A stretch of 29,263 nt of DNA. It comes from a virus. Each line of letters begins with the position of its first letter. Position 1 is the stretch's first letter. The DNA lies in IMG/VR virus record IMGVR_UViG_3300018418_000088, positions 1-29,263 of that record, one strand, 5' to 3'. The translations under genes and the position numbers were made by a program. The notes beneath the pieces were generated by a model, which saw nothing but the letters and a program-made list of their open reading frames with translations, ran no database searches and was not told the DNA's origin. Positions 1 through 7,232 of this stretch are shown piece by piece.

Positions 1-215
1 CGACAGTTAGGACAAAAGATTCAATTATATTCCTTGTAAAAAAGGCCGGTAATTCTTGGAATACTGATTTAAATTGTGATTTACCGAATAATACAGACTC
101 TAAAGTCAGTTTCAAAACTGTTCACAGAACTATTAAGGAAGGTTCAGAACTTACATTTATAATTGGTAAAGATAACCATCATAACTGTAAAGTTTCTAGA
201 TTAGCTTCTCTTTAA
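1..215 (+). CDS. Unknown protein, 3' end only (partial)
   Basis: An open frame runs from the window edge (first full codon at base 3) to a TAA at 213-215, giving the last 70 residues of a plus-strand protein whose start lies outside the window. The piece is polar, with alternating hydrophobic residues (for example SIIFLVKK and ELTFIIGKD) that suggest beta strands, and it shows no motif I recognise. Its stop overlaps the dut stop on the other strand: both lie inside the bases TTAA, so the genes converge with no room for a terminator. That it is coding is supported by the open frame of about 213 bases and the exact junction with dut. Function unknown. Confidence 0.6.
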   Translation, partial: TVRTKDSIIFLVKKAGNSWNTDLNCDLPNNTDSKVSFKTVHRTIKEGSELTFIIGKDNHHNCKVSRLASL

Positions 216-709
216 GTTCCAGTACTTCCAAAGCCCCCATTTCTACTCGTTTTCTGAGCAGGGGCTTTTTTAACCTCTTTTAATTCGTATTGTAAAGTTT
301 CCTCTAGTCTACATTGAGCTAACCTTTCTCCGTGCTCTACAGTGACCAGACTGTCTGATATATTCAATACAGCGATAAACGATTCTTCTACGTAATCACT
401 ATCAATCACACCAACACTATTACAAAGAATCAAACCTTTCTTCGTGGCTACACTTGAACGAATAAACATTTCCAATACATGGTTATCTGGCACATCAAAT
501 ATAAGTCCAGTCGGAATTAGCACTCGTGTTTCTGGTGGGATTTGGATTGATTGGTTTTTCTTTACCAAAATTGGAACTTGTTTGTTCCATGCGTTATATC
601 CTTTTAATCGCTCACCATTTGTTAAACAAGCTTTAACATCAAAGCAAGCAGAGCCTTCTGTGGCGAATGTGGGGATTTCAGCGTAATCTTTTACTTTAAA
701 AATATTCAT
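212..709 (-). CDS. dut: dUTP diphosphatase (trimeric dUTPase)
   Basis: Hydrolyses dUTP to dUMP and pyrophosphate, keeping uracil out of phage DNA and supplying dUMP for thymidylate synthesis. All five trimeric dUTPase motifs are visible in order: EGSACFDVKA (motif 1), RSSVATKKGL (2), NSVGVIDSDY (3, with the catalytic Asp region), HGERLAQ (4) and the C-terminal glycine-rich arm RNGGFGSTG (5). The length of 165 residues is normal. A TTG six bases upstream is also in frame, but the ATG at 709 is preferred. A consensus promoter lies directly upstream, so the mRNA leader would be only a few bases. T4 itself uses the unrelated gp56 dCTPase/dUTPase; no dCTPase is seen here. Confidence 0.93.
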   Translation of the reverse strand: MNIFKVKDYAEIPTFATEGSACFDVKACLTNGERLKGYNAWNKQVPILVKKNQSIQIPPETRVLIPTGLIFDVPDNHVLEMFIRSSVATKKGLILCNSVGVIDSDYVEESFIAVLNISDSLVTVEHGERLAQCRLEETLQYELKEVKKAPAQKTSRNGGFGSTGT

Positions 710-722
710 AATCAATACCTAT

Positions 723-751
723 ATTATAACACATAATGTGTGATTTGTCAA
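723..751 (-). promoter_or_regulatory. Sigma70-like promoter for dut
   Basis: Read on the minus strand, TTGACA (751-746), a 17-base spacer and TATAAT (728-723), both perfect consensus, with a TG one base before the -10 (extended -10). Transcription would start near 716, only about 7 bases before the dut ATG. Confidence 0.85.
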
Positions 752-757
752 ATTTTT

Positions 758-1423
758 TTAAGGAACTGGCGTAAACCAATCTTGTTTTTCTATCATTTCC
801 TTAAATAGTTGATAGTCGGGAGATTGCTCCCATAATTCATTATACCAAAAGAGCTCTCTAAAATTAGATTCCCATACAAAAGGAGTATCCTCTTGTTTTT
901 GTAGAACACAGGTAATTATTCTATTTACTTCTGCAGCGAATGTTGGTGAGGATATTACTTTATAGTTATTAGCCATAGTCAATTTATCAAAGAAATTATC
1001 TTCGGCGTGGAAAATTGAACCATGATATCCATGTTCAACAAACATTCGAGCTCGAGGAGTCCAATGTACAAATATAGAACCAACGTGTCCTAGATTATGC
1101 ATACACTGGTAAAAGGTTCTTTGGACTGGAATATGCTCACTCATTCCAAAGTTTGTTATAATATCAAAGGAATCCATGCCAGTAGCTTCTTTGATTTGTT
1201 CTGCCGCGGATTCACTTCGCAGGTCAAGTGGAATTGCTCCATCTAAACCATTTAAATCTGTTGAATGATAACTTTTTGCACCGGCACGTAAATAATCATC
1301 TCTATACACACCGTTTCTATTACCTTTATTTCCAAGTTCGAGAATTGTTTTACCTTCTAAATTTGGTAAATGCACAAACTCTCGCATAGGAATTACTTTT
1401 GGTACAAAATTTCCATTATTCAT
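758..1423 (-). CDS. Putative SAM-dependent methyltransferase (class I fold)
   Basis: A 221-residue protein with a Rossmann-type methyltransferase core. Motif I appears as KTILELGNKGNRNG (about residues 25-38), followed by an acidic strand end STDLNGLD and a motif IV-like segment SFDIITNFGMSEHI, where the family usually has a D-x-x-x-x-x-x-x-E-H arrangement. Substrate not predictable; such genes may methylate small molecules, sugars or proteins. The ATG at 1423 has an AGG-type ribosome site 7 bases upstream. It lies between regA and dut and could be read through from regA. The class is reasonably clear from the motifs; the methyl acceptor is unknown. Confidence 0.6.
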   Translation of the reverse strand: MNNGNFVPKVIPMREFVHLPNLEGKTILELGNKGNRNGVYRDDYLRAGAKSYHSTDLNGLDGAIPLDLRSESAAEQIKEATGMDSFDIITNFGMSEHIPVQRTFYQCMHNLGHVGSIFVHWTPRARMFVEHGYHGSIFHAEDNFFDKLTMANNYKVISSPTFAAEVNRIITCVLQKQEDTPFVWESNFRELFWYNELWEQSPDYQLFKEMIEKQDWFTPVP

Positions 1424-1438
1424 AATATAACCTAAAAT

Positions 1439-1843
1439 TTATTTTTTGCCGATGTTATACTTAACGGCAAGTTCCCATTCATCTTTCTCTTTAAAAGCAA
1501 TGATTTTAATTTGGTTCAACGAAGCAACTGGATCTTTTGTTTTGCTGGAATCAACAATTTTGATGAGTTCCCATTCTTCCAATAAATTTACAATAGTGTT
1601 TCTTCTTGAAAGATCTTCTTCTGTAAATGTATTCGCTTTACCATCTAATATAAACAATTCTTTAAAGTGAAGAATAGAATATCTTCCTTTCTTGTGAAGG
1701 ATGTGGCACGACTGAAATAACTTCTTCTCTTTACGAGAAGAGATTCCAATACGTGTAAGTGTTTCTTTTACTTTGAGGAAACTATCAGGTGTCGGTAATT
1801 CTACCTCAACACCTACGCCTCTAAAAATGTCTTCGTTGTCCAT
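1439..1843 (-). CDS. regA: RegA translational repressor
   Basis: RNA-binding protein that represses translation of many phage early mRNAs, including clamp and clamp-loader genes in T4, by occupying their start regions. The 134-residue sequence matches T4 RegA in character and order: SFLKVKETLTRIGI, LFQSCHILHKKGRY, ILHFKELFILDG, TEEDLSRRNTIVNLLEEW and a C-terminal KYNIGKK. It is slightly longer than the T4 protein (122 residues) because of an N-terminal extension. The position directly downstream of gp62, in the order 45-44-62-regA, matches T4. A candidate late promoter lies in the gap upstream. Confidence 0.95.
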   Translation of the reverse strand: MDNEDIFRGVGVEVELPTPDSFLKVKETLTRIGISSRKEKKLFQSCHILHKKGRYSILHFKELFILDGKANTFTEEDLSRRNTIVNLLEEWELIKIVDSSKTKDPVASLNQIKIIAFKEKDEWELAVKYNIGKK

Positions 1844-1901
1844 GATACATATTCACCTTTATTCTATAATTAGTGGTTTAATGGCCAATAACCAATAAAA
1901 C

Positions 1902-1909
1902 TATTTATA
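1902..1909 (-). promoter_or_regulatory. Candidate T4-type late promoter before regA
   Basis: The minus strand reads TATAAATA, the exact T4 late promoter box recognised by gp55. It lies in the 78-base gap between gp62 and regA, about 60 bases upstream of the regA ATG. The box is short and AT-rich, so chance is possible in this genome, but this is one of the few real gaps in the block and the phage encodes gp55. Confidence 0.4.
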
Positions 1910-1921
1910 GGATTTTAAACC

Positions 1922-2314
1922 TTAACCACCAGTGACCAGCTTATCATGTACAGTCTTTAATTGTTCTTTTGTCAATGTTTTCAGATACATCTTTGCAACC
2001 GTGCGATTACACTGATATACTTCCTGAATTGCATCGAGGTCTGTGTTCTTTTCTGCCTTGTGCCATTTGGAAAATCTCTTGCGTTTCCTTAAGACACTTC
2101 GGTAATAGTCAAACTGGGCAGCTGGAAATAAGTCATGTCTTTGATTCATTTCGTTAGCATGTAAAATCGTGTCCTCAAAATATGTAAAGCCTCTGTTGAC
2201 AATATATGCGTTATATTGTTTTTCAGTCATTTCCGGTAGTTCACTTTCACGAATTACATCTTTTTTAGTAAAAGATGCTGCATTCATAAAATCAAACGGA
2301 CTAAGATCTTTCAT
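1922..2314 (-). CDS. 62: Clamp loader small subunit (gp62)
   Basis: Small subunit of the sliding-clamp loader; with gp44 it opens gp45 and loads it at primer-template junctions. Recognition rests on position (immediately after gp44, before regA) and on features shared with marine T4-like gp62 proteins: an N-terminal PFDFMNAASFTKKDV, a central NRGFTYFEDTILHANEMN, the basic RKRKRFSKWHK, and a terminal KLVTGG. At 130 residues it is shorter than T4 gp62 (187 residues), as in other marine T4-like phages. Its ATG lies inside the end of the small zinc-ribbon gene (14-base overlap), which suggests translational coupling. Confidence 0.85.
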   Translation of the reverse strand: MKDLSPFDFMNAASFTKKDVIRESELPEMTEKQYNAYIVNRGFTYFEDTILHANEMNQRHDLFPAAQFDYYRSVLRKRKRFSKWHKAEKNTDLDAIQEVYQCNRTVAKMYLKTLTKEQLKTVHDKLVTGG

Positions 2315-2465
2315 TTAGCACCTCTTGTAAATCTTTTGCAATTTCGTTAAAATTTTTACCACAAGGTTCACAGAGTTCTACTGTGTGAGGACCTTCAGCA
2401 GTTTCCATACGGACTTTCCAACCTTTTGATTTGTCGAATTTATTACCACAGCTAAAACATTTCAT
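2301..2465 (-). CDS. Small zinc-ribbon protein between gp44 and gp62
   Basis: A 54-residue frame starting at the ATG that overlaps the gp44 stop (TAATG at 2463-2467) and ending inside the gp62 start. It holds two CxxC knuckles, CFSC at residues 3-6 and CEPC at 32-35, spaced as in a zinc ribbon, then a short charged helix (NEIAKDLQEVLNE). Tight junctions on both sides and exact filling of the 150-base gap support a real gene. The function is unknown; a structural zinc site and nucleic-acid or clamp-loader contact are possible, the latter only from position. Confidence 0.75.
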   Translation of the reverse strand: MKCFSCGNKFDKSKGWKVRMETAEGPHTVELCEPCGKNFNEIAKDLQEVLNERS

Positions 2466-3415
2466 TATACAAACTCGGACTCAACCATCACCTCAGTGAG
2501 GAATGCAACCATATTAATTTCTTGGTCGGCAACAAAATTAGACTTGTACATATAATCGGCAATGGTCACAATGAATCCAGCCTGAGAGCGAAATTCAACC
2601 TTGTCAGCCATTGCATCGTAGATACGTCTGAACATCTCATTCATATCTTGGTCTGAATTGTTTGCAACCCATTTACGCATTTCTGTAAAGTTCTTTTCCT
2701 TAAGAAATTTGAATAAAGCGTCAATAGATTCTTGTTTAATATTGACAAAGATTCCTTCATCAATTCGTCCTGAAGCTGCATAGGATTGTAATTCTGTTAA
2801 TACACGACGAAAATCTGGGAAGTGTTTTTCAATTACCTTTGCAAGGACTGCCTTGTCATAATCAACATTTTCATTTCTCAGAATCTGTTGGACGCGTTTG
2901 AAAAACTCCATCGCCATTATTGGTCGTTCAGTCTGTTCGATACTGAAATCAACTTCGGAGAGTCGAGATCTCAGTGGAGAGATGATACGATTTTTAAAAT
3001 TACATGTAAAGATAAAGCCACAATTGGCTGAATATTCCTCAATGAAATTACGCAGAGCAGGCTGAACACTTGCAGCATTCAGATAATCTGCCTCGTCGAA
3101 GATTACATATTTACGCCCACCTGTCAATGACACAGCAGAGGCGAATGTAGAGATATCGTATCGGAGGGTATCAATATTGACATTCAATGAACCATTTTTT
3201 ACAATGTAGTCGCAACCAAGTTCGTCAAGCATAGCTTTTGCGATGGTTGTTTTACCTACACCAGGTCCACCAGTCAATAATAGATTAGGGACATTACCAT
3301 CAGAAACAAATTTACGGAATGTTTCCTTCATTTGTTCTGGTAGGATAGTGTCGTCAATTTTTTGTGGTCGGTATTTTTCAACCCACAACACTTCATTTGC
3401 TTTCGCATCAATCAT
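2465..3415 (-). CDS. 44: Clamp loader large subunit, AAA+ ATPase (gp44)
   Basis: ATPase subunit of the clamp loader. The 316-residue length matches T4 gp44 (319). Walker A is GGPGVGKTT (49-57), Walker B is VIFDEAD with the DEAD box at 107-110, sensor 1 is FTCN, and an SRC-like arginine-finger motif appears as LRSRLSEVDF. The N-terminal WVEKYRPQKIDD is characteristic of RFC-like loaders. It lies upstream of the zinc-ribbon gene, gp62 and regA and is probably co-transcribed from the gp45 promoter. A GC-rich hairpin separates it from the gene upstream. Confidence 0.96.
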   Translation of the reverse strand: MIDAKANEVLWVEKYRPQKIDDTILPEQMKETFRKFVSDGNVPNLLLTGGPGVGKTTIAKAMLDELGCDYIVKNGSLNVNIDTLRYDISTFASAVSLTGGRKYVIFDEADYLNAASVQPALRNFIEEYSANCGFIFTCNFKNRIISPLRSRLSEVDFSIEQTERPIMAMEFFKRVQQILRNENVDYDKAVLAKVIEKHFPDFRRVLTELQSYAASGRIDEGIFVNIKQESIDALFKFLKEKNFTEMRKWVANNSDQDMNEMFRRIYDAMADKVEFRSQAGFIVTIADYMYKSNFVADQEINMVAFLTEVMVESEFV

Positions 3416-3455
3416 AATAAATCACCATAAACATAATATAATAAAATTTGAGGGC

Positions 3456-3482
3456 GGGGACTAGGCTTTTGACCAAGTCCCC
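3456..3482 (-). other. GC-rich hairpin in the gp44 leader region
   Basis: GGGGACT (3456-3462) pairs with AGTCCCC (3476-3482); after one mismatch, two more G-C pairs extend the stem over a 7-base loop. It is by far the most GC-rich spot in the 91-base gap between the 92-residue gene and gp44. On the minus strand it is followed by GCCCTCAAATTTT rather than a clean U-run, so it may be a leaky terminator, an mRNA stabiliser or a regulatory hairpin that lets gp44 be expressed below gp45. Confidence 0.55.
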
Positions 3483-3506
3483 TGTTCTCGAGAAGAGGAT
3501 TGTTGA

Positions 3507-3785
3507 TTACTCAACAACTTTGTCAGCCAAAGGAGCTGCATCAGCTGTATCAACATCTACCTCACCTTCAGCTACACTAGCATCCGGTTGAGGTGAATTT
3601 TGACGTAGATATGCTTCGAGTTTATTTCTCAACATACCAATTCCTGCCAATTCATTTCCTTGGAACCCGCCTCTTGTGGAAACAACATCAATAATCTGCA
3701 ATACAGTGCTGATGTCTCCTAAGGTCAATGTGACCTTTTGTTCTTGACCTTGTTGGCCAAAATTTCCATTTACTGGTTCATTCAT
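3507..3785 (-). CDS. Small conserved phage protein between gp45 and gp44
   Basis: A 92-residue protein of unknown function. The core VTLTLGDISTVLQIIDVVSTRGGFQGNELAGIGMLRNKLEAYL is predicted helical and resembles a small gene found next to gp45 in other marine T4-like phages (from memory, not searched). The tail is very acidic and alanine-rich. The start is set at the ATG at 3785, which has AAAGGTG six bases before it; a GTG nine bases upstream is in frame but overlaps the gp45 stop and lies in the ribosome site. Probably part of the gp45-gp44 transcript. Confidence 0.75.
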   Translation of the reverse strand: MNEPVNGNFGQQGQEQKVTLTLGDISTVLQIIDVVSTRGGFQGNELAGIGMLRNKLEAYLRQNSPQPDASVAEGEVDVDTADAAPLADKVVE

Positions 3786-3790
3786 ATTAA

Positions 3791-4453
3791 TCACCTTTTA
3801 TTATAAGTCGACTTTGAATCAATAGCCACATAATATGTGACACCTTTTCCTTTGAACTCAGATATGCCTTTTGAGCATATTGTGACCTGATAATCCAAAG
3901 GTAGTAATTTAAGGTTATCAGTTTTAATAATTACCTTAAATGTATCGTCAGTCTCGCCGATTTCAACGCCAAAGTCATCTGCGTTTTCGTTTGAGCTGTC
4001 GATTGCCTTGAGATAGCATGTGCCGCCTTCGCCTACAAATGCAACCTCAGAGAACTGAAGAACACCGGCCGCCTTTAATACAGACGATAAGTCTCCTTCT
4101 GATACATTTACTACCACGTCCTCGGAAGGCAATGTAATATCCTTCTCTGGCGGAGTATGAATCATGGAGATGTCAGCGTAAACGTATTTTGTTCGACGTT
4201 TGCCTTCAGAGATTACAAAGTATTTATCTCCAAATTCAACATCGGGTTCATTATATAAAGACAAGATTGATAGAAATCTTGAAAGGTCGTAAACACAAGC
4301 CTGTGATGGCATTGTATCTGGGACCTCTGCGATTGCAATCAATGTCTTTTCTGGTGTGATTGTTTTAATTACATTACCTTCAGTTAAAAGAATACTCTTG
4401 TTAATTGCGGTAAATGATTTTAAAACATTCAACGTGTCGTTAGAAAATTTCAT
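3791..4453 (-). CDS. 45: Sliding clamp (gp45)
   Basis: DNA polymerase processivity clamp, a ring-shaped trimer; in T4 it also activates gp55-dependent late transcription. The 220 residues compare with 228 in T4, and the ends match well: N-terminal MKFSNDTLNVLKSFTAIN and C-terminal KGVTYYVAIDSKSTYN. Inside, ACVYDLSRFLSILSLYNEPDVEF corresponds to T4 AIYDLNGFLGILSLVND. The ribosome site GGAGAA lies 8 bases before the ATG. It has its own consensus promoter and heads the clamp / clamp loader / regA block. Confidence 0.94.
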   Translation of the reverse strand: MKFSNDTLNVLKSFTAINKSILLTEGNVIKTITPEKTLIAIAEVPDTMPSQACVYDLSRFLSILSLYNEPDVEFGDKYFVISEGKRRTKYVYADISMIHTPPEKDITLPSEDVVVNVSEGDLSSVLKAAGVLQFSEVAFVGEGGTCYLKAIDSSNENADDFGVEIGETDDTFKVIIKTDNLKLLPLDYQVTICSKGISEFKGKGVTYYVAIDSKSTYNKR

Positions 4454-4488
4454 AATATAGATTCTCCAAATTTATTTTCTTGATTGGT

Positions 4489-4517
4489 ATTATATACCTA
4501 TTTTGATGATTTGTCAA
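4489..4517 (-). promoter_or_regulatory. Sigma70-like promoter for gp45
   Basis: Minus strand: TTGACA (4517-4512), 17-base spacer, TATAAT (4494-4489), both perfect. The upstream glycosyltransferase stop codon lies in the spacer. The start is predicted about 29 bases before the gp45 ATG. Confidence 0.82.
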
Positions 4518-5370
4518 CAGGTTTGTACGATTTTCTGTTGGAAGTTTTATCCGCAGTGGCGGACACACCTAGTTGACCAATCGAGCCCATATTACCCTTA
4601 AAAATATAAGAGCCGACATGGTTGATTTGCATCCAAGGACACATCCAAATTTTCAAACCAATTTGTCTGGCTTTACGACAAAAGAAATAATCCTCAGATA
4701 GATACCTTTTTGATTCTGGGTCAATGACGCAATCAAAGAAAGCAGTTATTTCTCTTGTACCGTCAAAATTGTCGGTTCGAATGTGGTCTGGTTTGTAAGA
4801 AAGTTCTGGATAAGAATCTCTATACTTCTCCAAAGCCTCTCTTGTGATAAGCATAAATCCTGTTCCGGCCTCGGACACCTCTACAGGTTCTCCAAGTTTA
4901 AATGATGTCATTCCTTTCACAGGATTAAATACAAAATCTGATGTATAATTTTCTAGTTTAAATGGATTGTCATTTGCAAGACCAAGTTCAGATGCTTTAC
5001 TTACTTTTTCCCAAGCAATTGTTTTCTTGGGATATGGTCCTGTGACAACGTCCATGTTTTCTTTATCTTGAATATTCATTGCCAAGAGTGCAAGTACATC
5101 TCTAGGATTAAATCCAATATCGGAATCAATAAACATAAGATGTGTACAATCAGATCTCATGAATTCATCTACAATATAATTCCTGGCCCTTTGTACTAGA
5201 CTCTCATTAAATAAAAAATAGTATTTAAGTGGTATTTGATGTTTTGCACATAGCATACTCAAGTCGTTTGTTGACTTTGTAAACATACCACTGCACTGGC
5301 CACCATACATTGGTGTGCCAATAAAGATACTATATTTTCTTAACTCTTCAGTTGATACTTCAAGTTTCAT
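4498..5370 (-). CDS. Glycosyltransferase-like protein, GT-A fold
   Basis: A 290-residue protein with signs of a GT-A glycosyltransferase: an N-terminal strand SIFIGTPMYGG, the segment FNESLVQRARNYIVDEF, a DxD-type metal/nucleotide-sugar motif in HLMFIDSDIGFNP (about 78-89) and a later acidic segment SEDYFFCRKARQIGLKIWMCP resembling the catalytic-base region of GT2-like enzymes. It probably uses a nucleotide sugar; acceptor unknown. It sits in the same strand block as the sugar dehydrogenase and epimerase, which favours a shared glycan pathway. Similar proteins are common in marine T4-like phages. Confidence 0.72.
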   Translation of the reverse strand: MKLEVSTEELRKYSIFIGTPMYGGQCSGMFTKSTNDLSMLCAKHQIPLKYYFLFNESLVQRARNYIVDEFMRSDCTHLMFIDSDIGFNPRDVLALLAMNIQDKENMDVVTGPYPKKTIAWEKVSKASELGLANDNPFKLENYTSDFVFNPVKGMTSFKLGEPVEVSEAGTGFMLITREALEKYRDSYPELSYKPDHIRTDNFDGTREITAFFDCVIDPESKRYLSEDYFFCRKARQIGLKIWMCPWMQINHVGSYIFKGNMGSIGQLGVSATADKTSNRKSYKPVDKSSK

Positions 5371-5382
5371 GTAATTTTCTCG

Positions 5383-5616
5383 TTAGGGTAATCTTGGTGC
5401 TTCAGGGACATGAAAATACTTGTTTAACATTGCAAGTTTATCTTCATAATCAGCCATCATTGCTAATTCTTTTTCAATAGTTTCCATTACATCTGGATGT
5501 TCGGCCACACCAACATGTGAGTCCAAAAGAATGTCGACATTGATTTTATGCTTTTGAATATGAGCTTCGAAATGAAGCTTTGAAGCTTTTAAAATTTGAT
5601 CTTTATAATTTGCCAT
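5383..5616 (-). CDS. Small protein of unknown function
   Basis: A 77-residue, mostly helical, histidine-rich protein (LHFEAHIQKHKINVDILLDSH, then ETIEKELAMMADYEDKLAMLNKYF). No motif I recognise. The ATG has AAGGA as ribosome site and lies about 9 bases after the predicted start point of its own consensus promoter. It precedes the glycosyltransferase by 12 bases, so both are probably on one transcript. Confidence 0.7.
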   Translation of the reverse strand: MANYKDQILKASKLHFEAHIQKHKINVDILLDSHVGVAEHPDVMETIEKELAMMADYEDKLAMLNKYFHVPEAPRLP

Positions 5617-5631
5617 TTTATTTTTCCTTAT

Positions 5632-5660
5632 ATTATAACACGTAAAGGATTATTTGTCAA
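5632..5660 (-). promoter_or_regulatory. Sigma70-like promoter for the 5383-5616 gene
   Basis: Minus strand: TTGACA (5660-5655), 17-base spacer, TATAAT (5637-5632), with TG one base before the -10. The -35 box lies in the last codons of the sugar dehydrogenase gene upstream. Confidence 0.83.
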
Positions 5661-6540
5661 TACGCATATCATTATTAAGCTGAATCGCTTGTTCTAAAAG
5701 TTGAAGCATTGAATAATCTCTTGATTCTTCAACAAATGCTTTTGTGTCTTTTGGGAAACAATTGCCACCGAAACCAAATCTACCATCAGGTCCTGGAACA
5801 TTCATGTGAGATGGACCGACACGAGGTTCGTGTGCCAACACACCAATAAATTCTGACCAGGAAGTTGACATGTCATATTCGGCATAAAGTTCTCTTAGTT
5901 CATTAAAAAATACTACCTTTGTAGCCAACCAGCTGTTAATAGTATATTTTAAGAAACTTGCTGCCTTAATGTCAAGTTTGAATGTTGGTACAGGTTTTAC
6001 ATCACTGTATTGAGTATACATTTGTTCTACTTTTGTACACATATCCCAATCACCACCAAAGATTTGGAAAGGTGGATTTACGAAATCATCATTTGCATTT
6101 GCTTCTGTTAAAAATTCAGGATTGTAAACAATATTAAGTTGTGTAAAAATATTTGTAAATGATTCTAACACTGAAGGTGCGACTGTGCTCTTAATGACCA
6201 CAATACCATCATATTGTTCTTTTTCAAGATTACTTAATGTAGTTTTAATTAAGTCTGCGTTTACACTACCTACAGGACCTTCAACCGAAGCCTTTGTTCT
6301 TGTTGGTGTAGGTAAACAAATAAAAATAACTTCTGGGTTTGAGTCTATAAGCTCTGCAAAAGTTAATTTTGAATGTACTGGGTCTACAATATATTGTTCT
6401 ACATTTTTAGTATCGAATCCAGTGGATACTGCTCCGCCTACAAAACCTCGGCCAATAATACCGAGTTTAAGTGTTTGAGTAGTTTTCATGTTCACCCTCT
6501 GCCTAGGTGTTTTGATTGCATTAATATTTGCTTGTTGCAT
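5650..6540 (-). CDS. Nucleotide-sugar dehydrogenase (UDP-glucose 6-dehydrogenase-like), short form
   Basis: Expected to oxidise a nucleotide sugar such as UDP-glucose to the uronic acid with two NAD+. The NAD-binding fingerprint GIIGRGFVGGAV is at residues 27-38, and the catalytic cysteine motif FGGNCFPKD places Cys at 261. The protein ends 35 residues later, so the C-terminal UDP-binding domain of full-length enzymes (about 400 residues or more) is absent. The ATG at 6540 is chosen because GGAG lies 5 bases upstream and it starts outside the dexA gene. An ATG at 6489, with GAGG upstream, starts just before the first strand and is also credible; an upstream TTG at 6585 is less likely. Confidence 0.82.
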   Translation of the reverse strand: MQQANINAIKTPRQRVNMKTTQTLKLGIIGRGFVGGAVSTGFDTKNVEQYIVDPVHSKLTFAELIDSNPEVIFICLPTPTRTKASVEGPVGSVNADLIKTTLSNLEKEQYDGIVVIKSTVAPSVLESFTNIFTQLNIVYNPEFLTEANANDDFVNPPFQIFGGDWDMCTKVEQMYTQYSDVKPVPTFKLDIKAASFLKYTINSWLATKVVFFNELRELYAEYDMSTSWSEFIGVLAHEPRVGPSHMNVPGPDGRFGFGGNCFPKDTKAFVEESRDYSMLQLLEQAIQLNNDMRIDK

Positions 6541-6559
6541 TTCTTCTCCATAATATAAA

Positions 6560-7177
6560 TTAATCAAGTTTTTCAGCTCTGTCAATAGCTTGTAATCTTA
6601 AAACATCAGCAAGGATATCCCAAGAACTATCATGAGCTTTAAAAGTCTGTTCCCATATCTTTTCATCTTCAATAGGACAGAAACCATTTTTTCTTGGAAA
6701 ATCTAATTTCGCATCAATCCATGTTCTTGTATCACGTAGTGACCAATGCGGTAAGTATTCCAAGACCTGTTGTTTTTTACCAATCACATCAAATAATCTC
6801 CATAGGATACAAGGGTCGAATGAATTACTACGAGACCACCAATGTGAGATTTTTCCATGTGGAATGAGGTATGAAATAAATTGTTCTGCAAATTGCTCTA
6901 AACTAATATCAGTATTTCTTGGCACAATATTTTTACGAACTTCTAGTGGTTGGTCCTCCCAGAATTTTACTGTGCTTTTATCTATTGTAAAGTTGTATTT
7001 AGCAACTTGTTCTCTGATATCAAATTTGTATTTTTGAACTTGTGAGATATCCTTAAAGTTATAAGGATTATTAGATGAGAATTTATCCCAGTCAAACACG
7101 AGTGCTGACATGTCAATAACTACACAATTGTTGACATCAATACCCATAGTTTCAAAGTCAATAATGCAATGTTTCAT
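6560..7177 (-). CDS. dexA: DexA-like 3'-5' exonuclease (DnaQ fold)
   Basis: A DEDDh-type exonuclease acting on single-stranded DNA 3' ends; in T4, DexA helps degrade DNA. Motifs: Exo I IIDFETMG (Asp7, Glu9), Exo II SFDPCILWRLFD (Asp121), Exo III HDSSWD (His182 with Asp187 five residues on, the DEDDh pattern). FWEDQPLEVRKNI aligns in character with T4 DexA YWKNQSPEARKNI, and the overall length of 205 is close to T4 (227). It starts after its own promoter. The sugar dehydrogenase follows within about 20 bases. Confidence 0.88.
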   Translation of the reverse strand: MKHCIIDFETMGIDVNNCVVIDMSALVFDWDKFSSNNPYNFKDISQVQKYKFDIREQVAKYNFTIDKSTVKFWEDQPLEVRKNIVPRNTDISLEQFAEQFISYLIPHGKISHWWSRSNSFDPCILWRLFDVIGKKQQVLEYLPHWSLRDTRTWIDAKLDFPRKNGFCPIEDEKIWEQTFKAHDSSWDILADVLRLQAIDRAEKLD

Positions 7178-7203
7178 AATAAAAATTCCTCAATGTATAT
7201 GCC

Positions 7204-7232
7204 ATTATAACATATATTTGGCACAATGTCAA
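7204..7232 (-). promoter_or_regulatory. Sigma70-like promoter for dexA
   Basis: Minus strand: TTGACA (7232-7227), 17-base spacer, TATAAT (7209-7204), TG one base before the -10. The TGA stop of the epimerase gene (7231-7229) is part of the -35 hexamer. Confidence 0.85.

Noticed and set aside
6541-6585. TTG-started 15-residue N-terminal extension of the sugar dehydrogenase
   Set aside because: It overlaps the end of dexA, has no ribosome site, and the extension precedes an ATG with a good GGAG.
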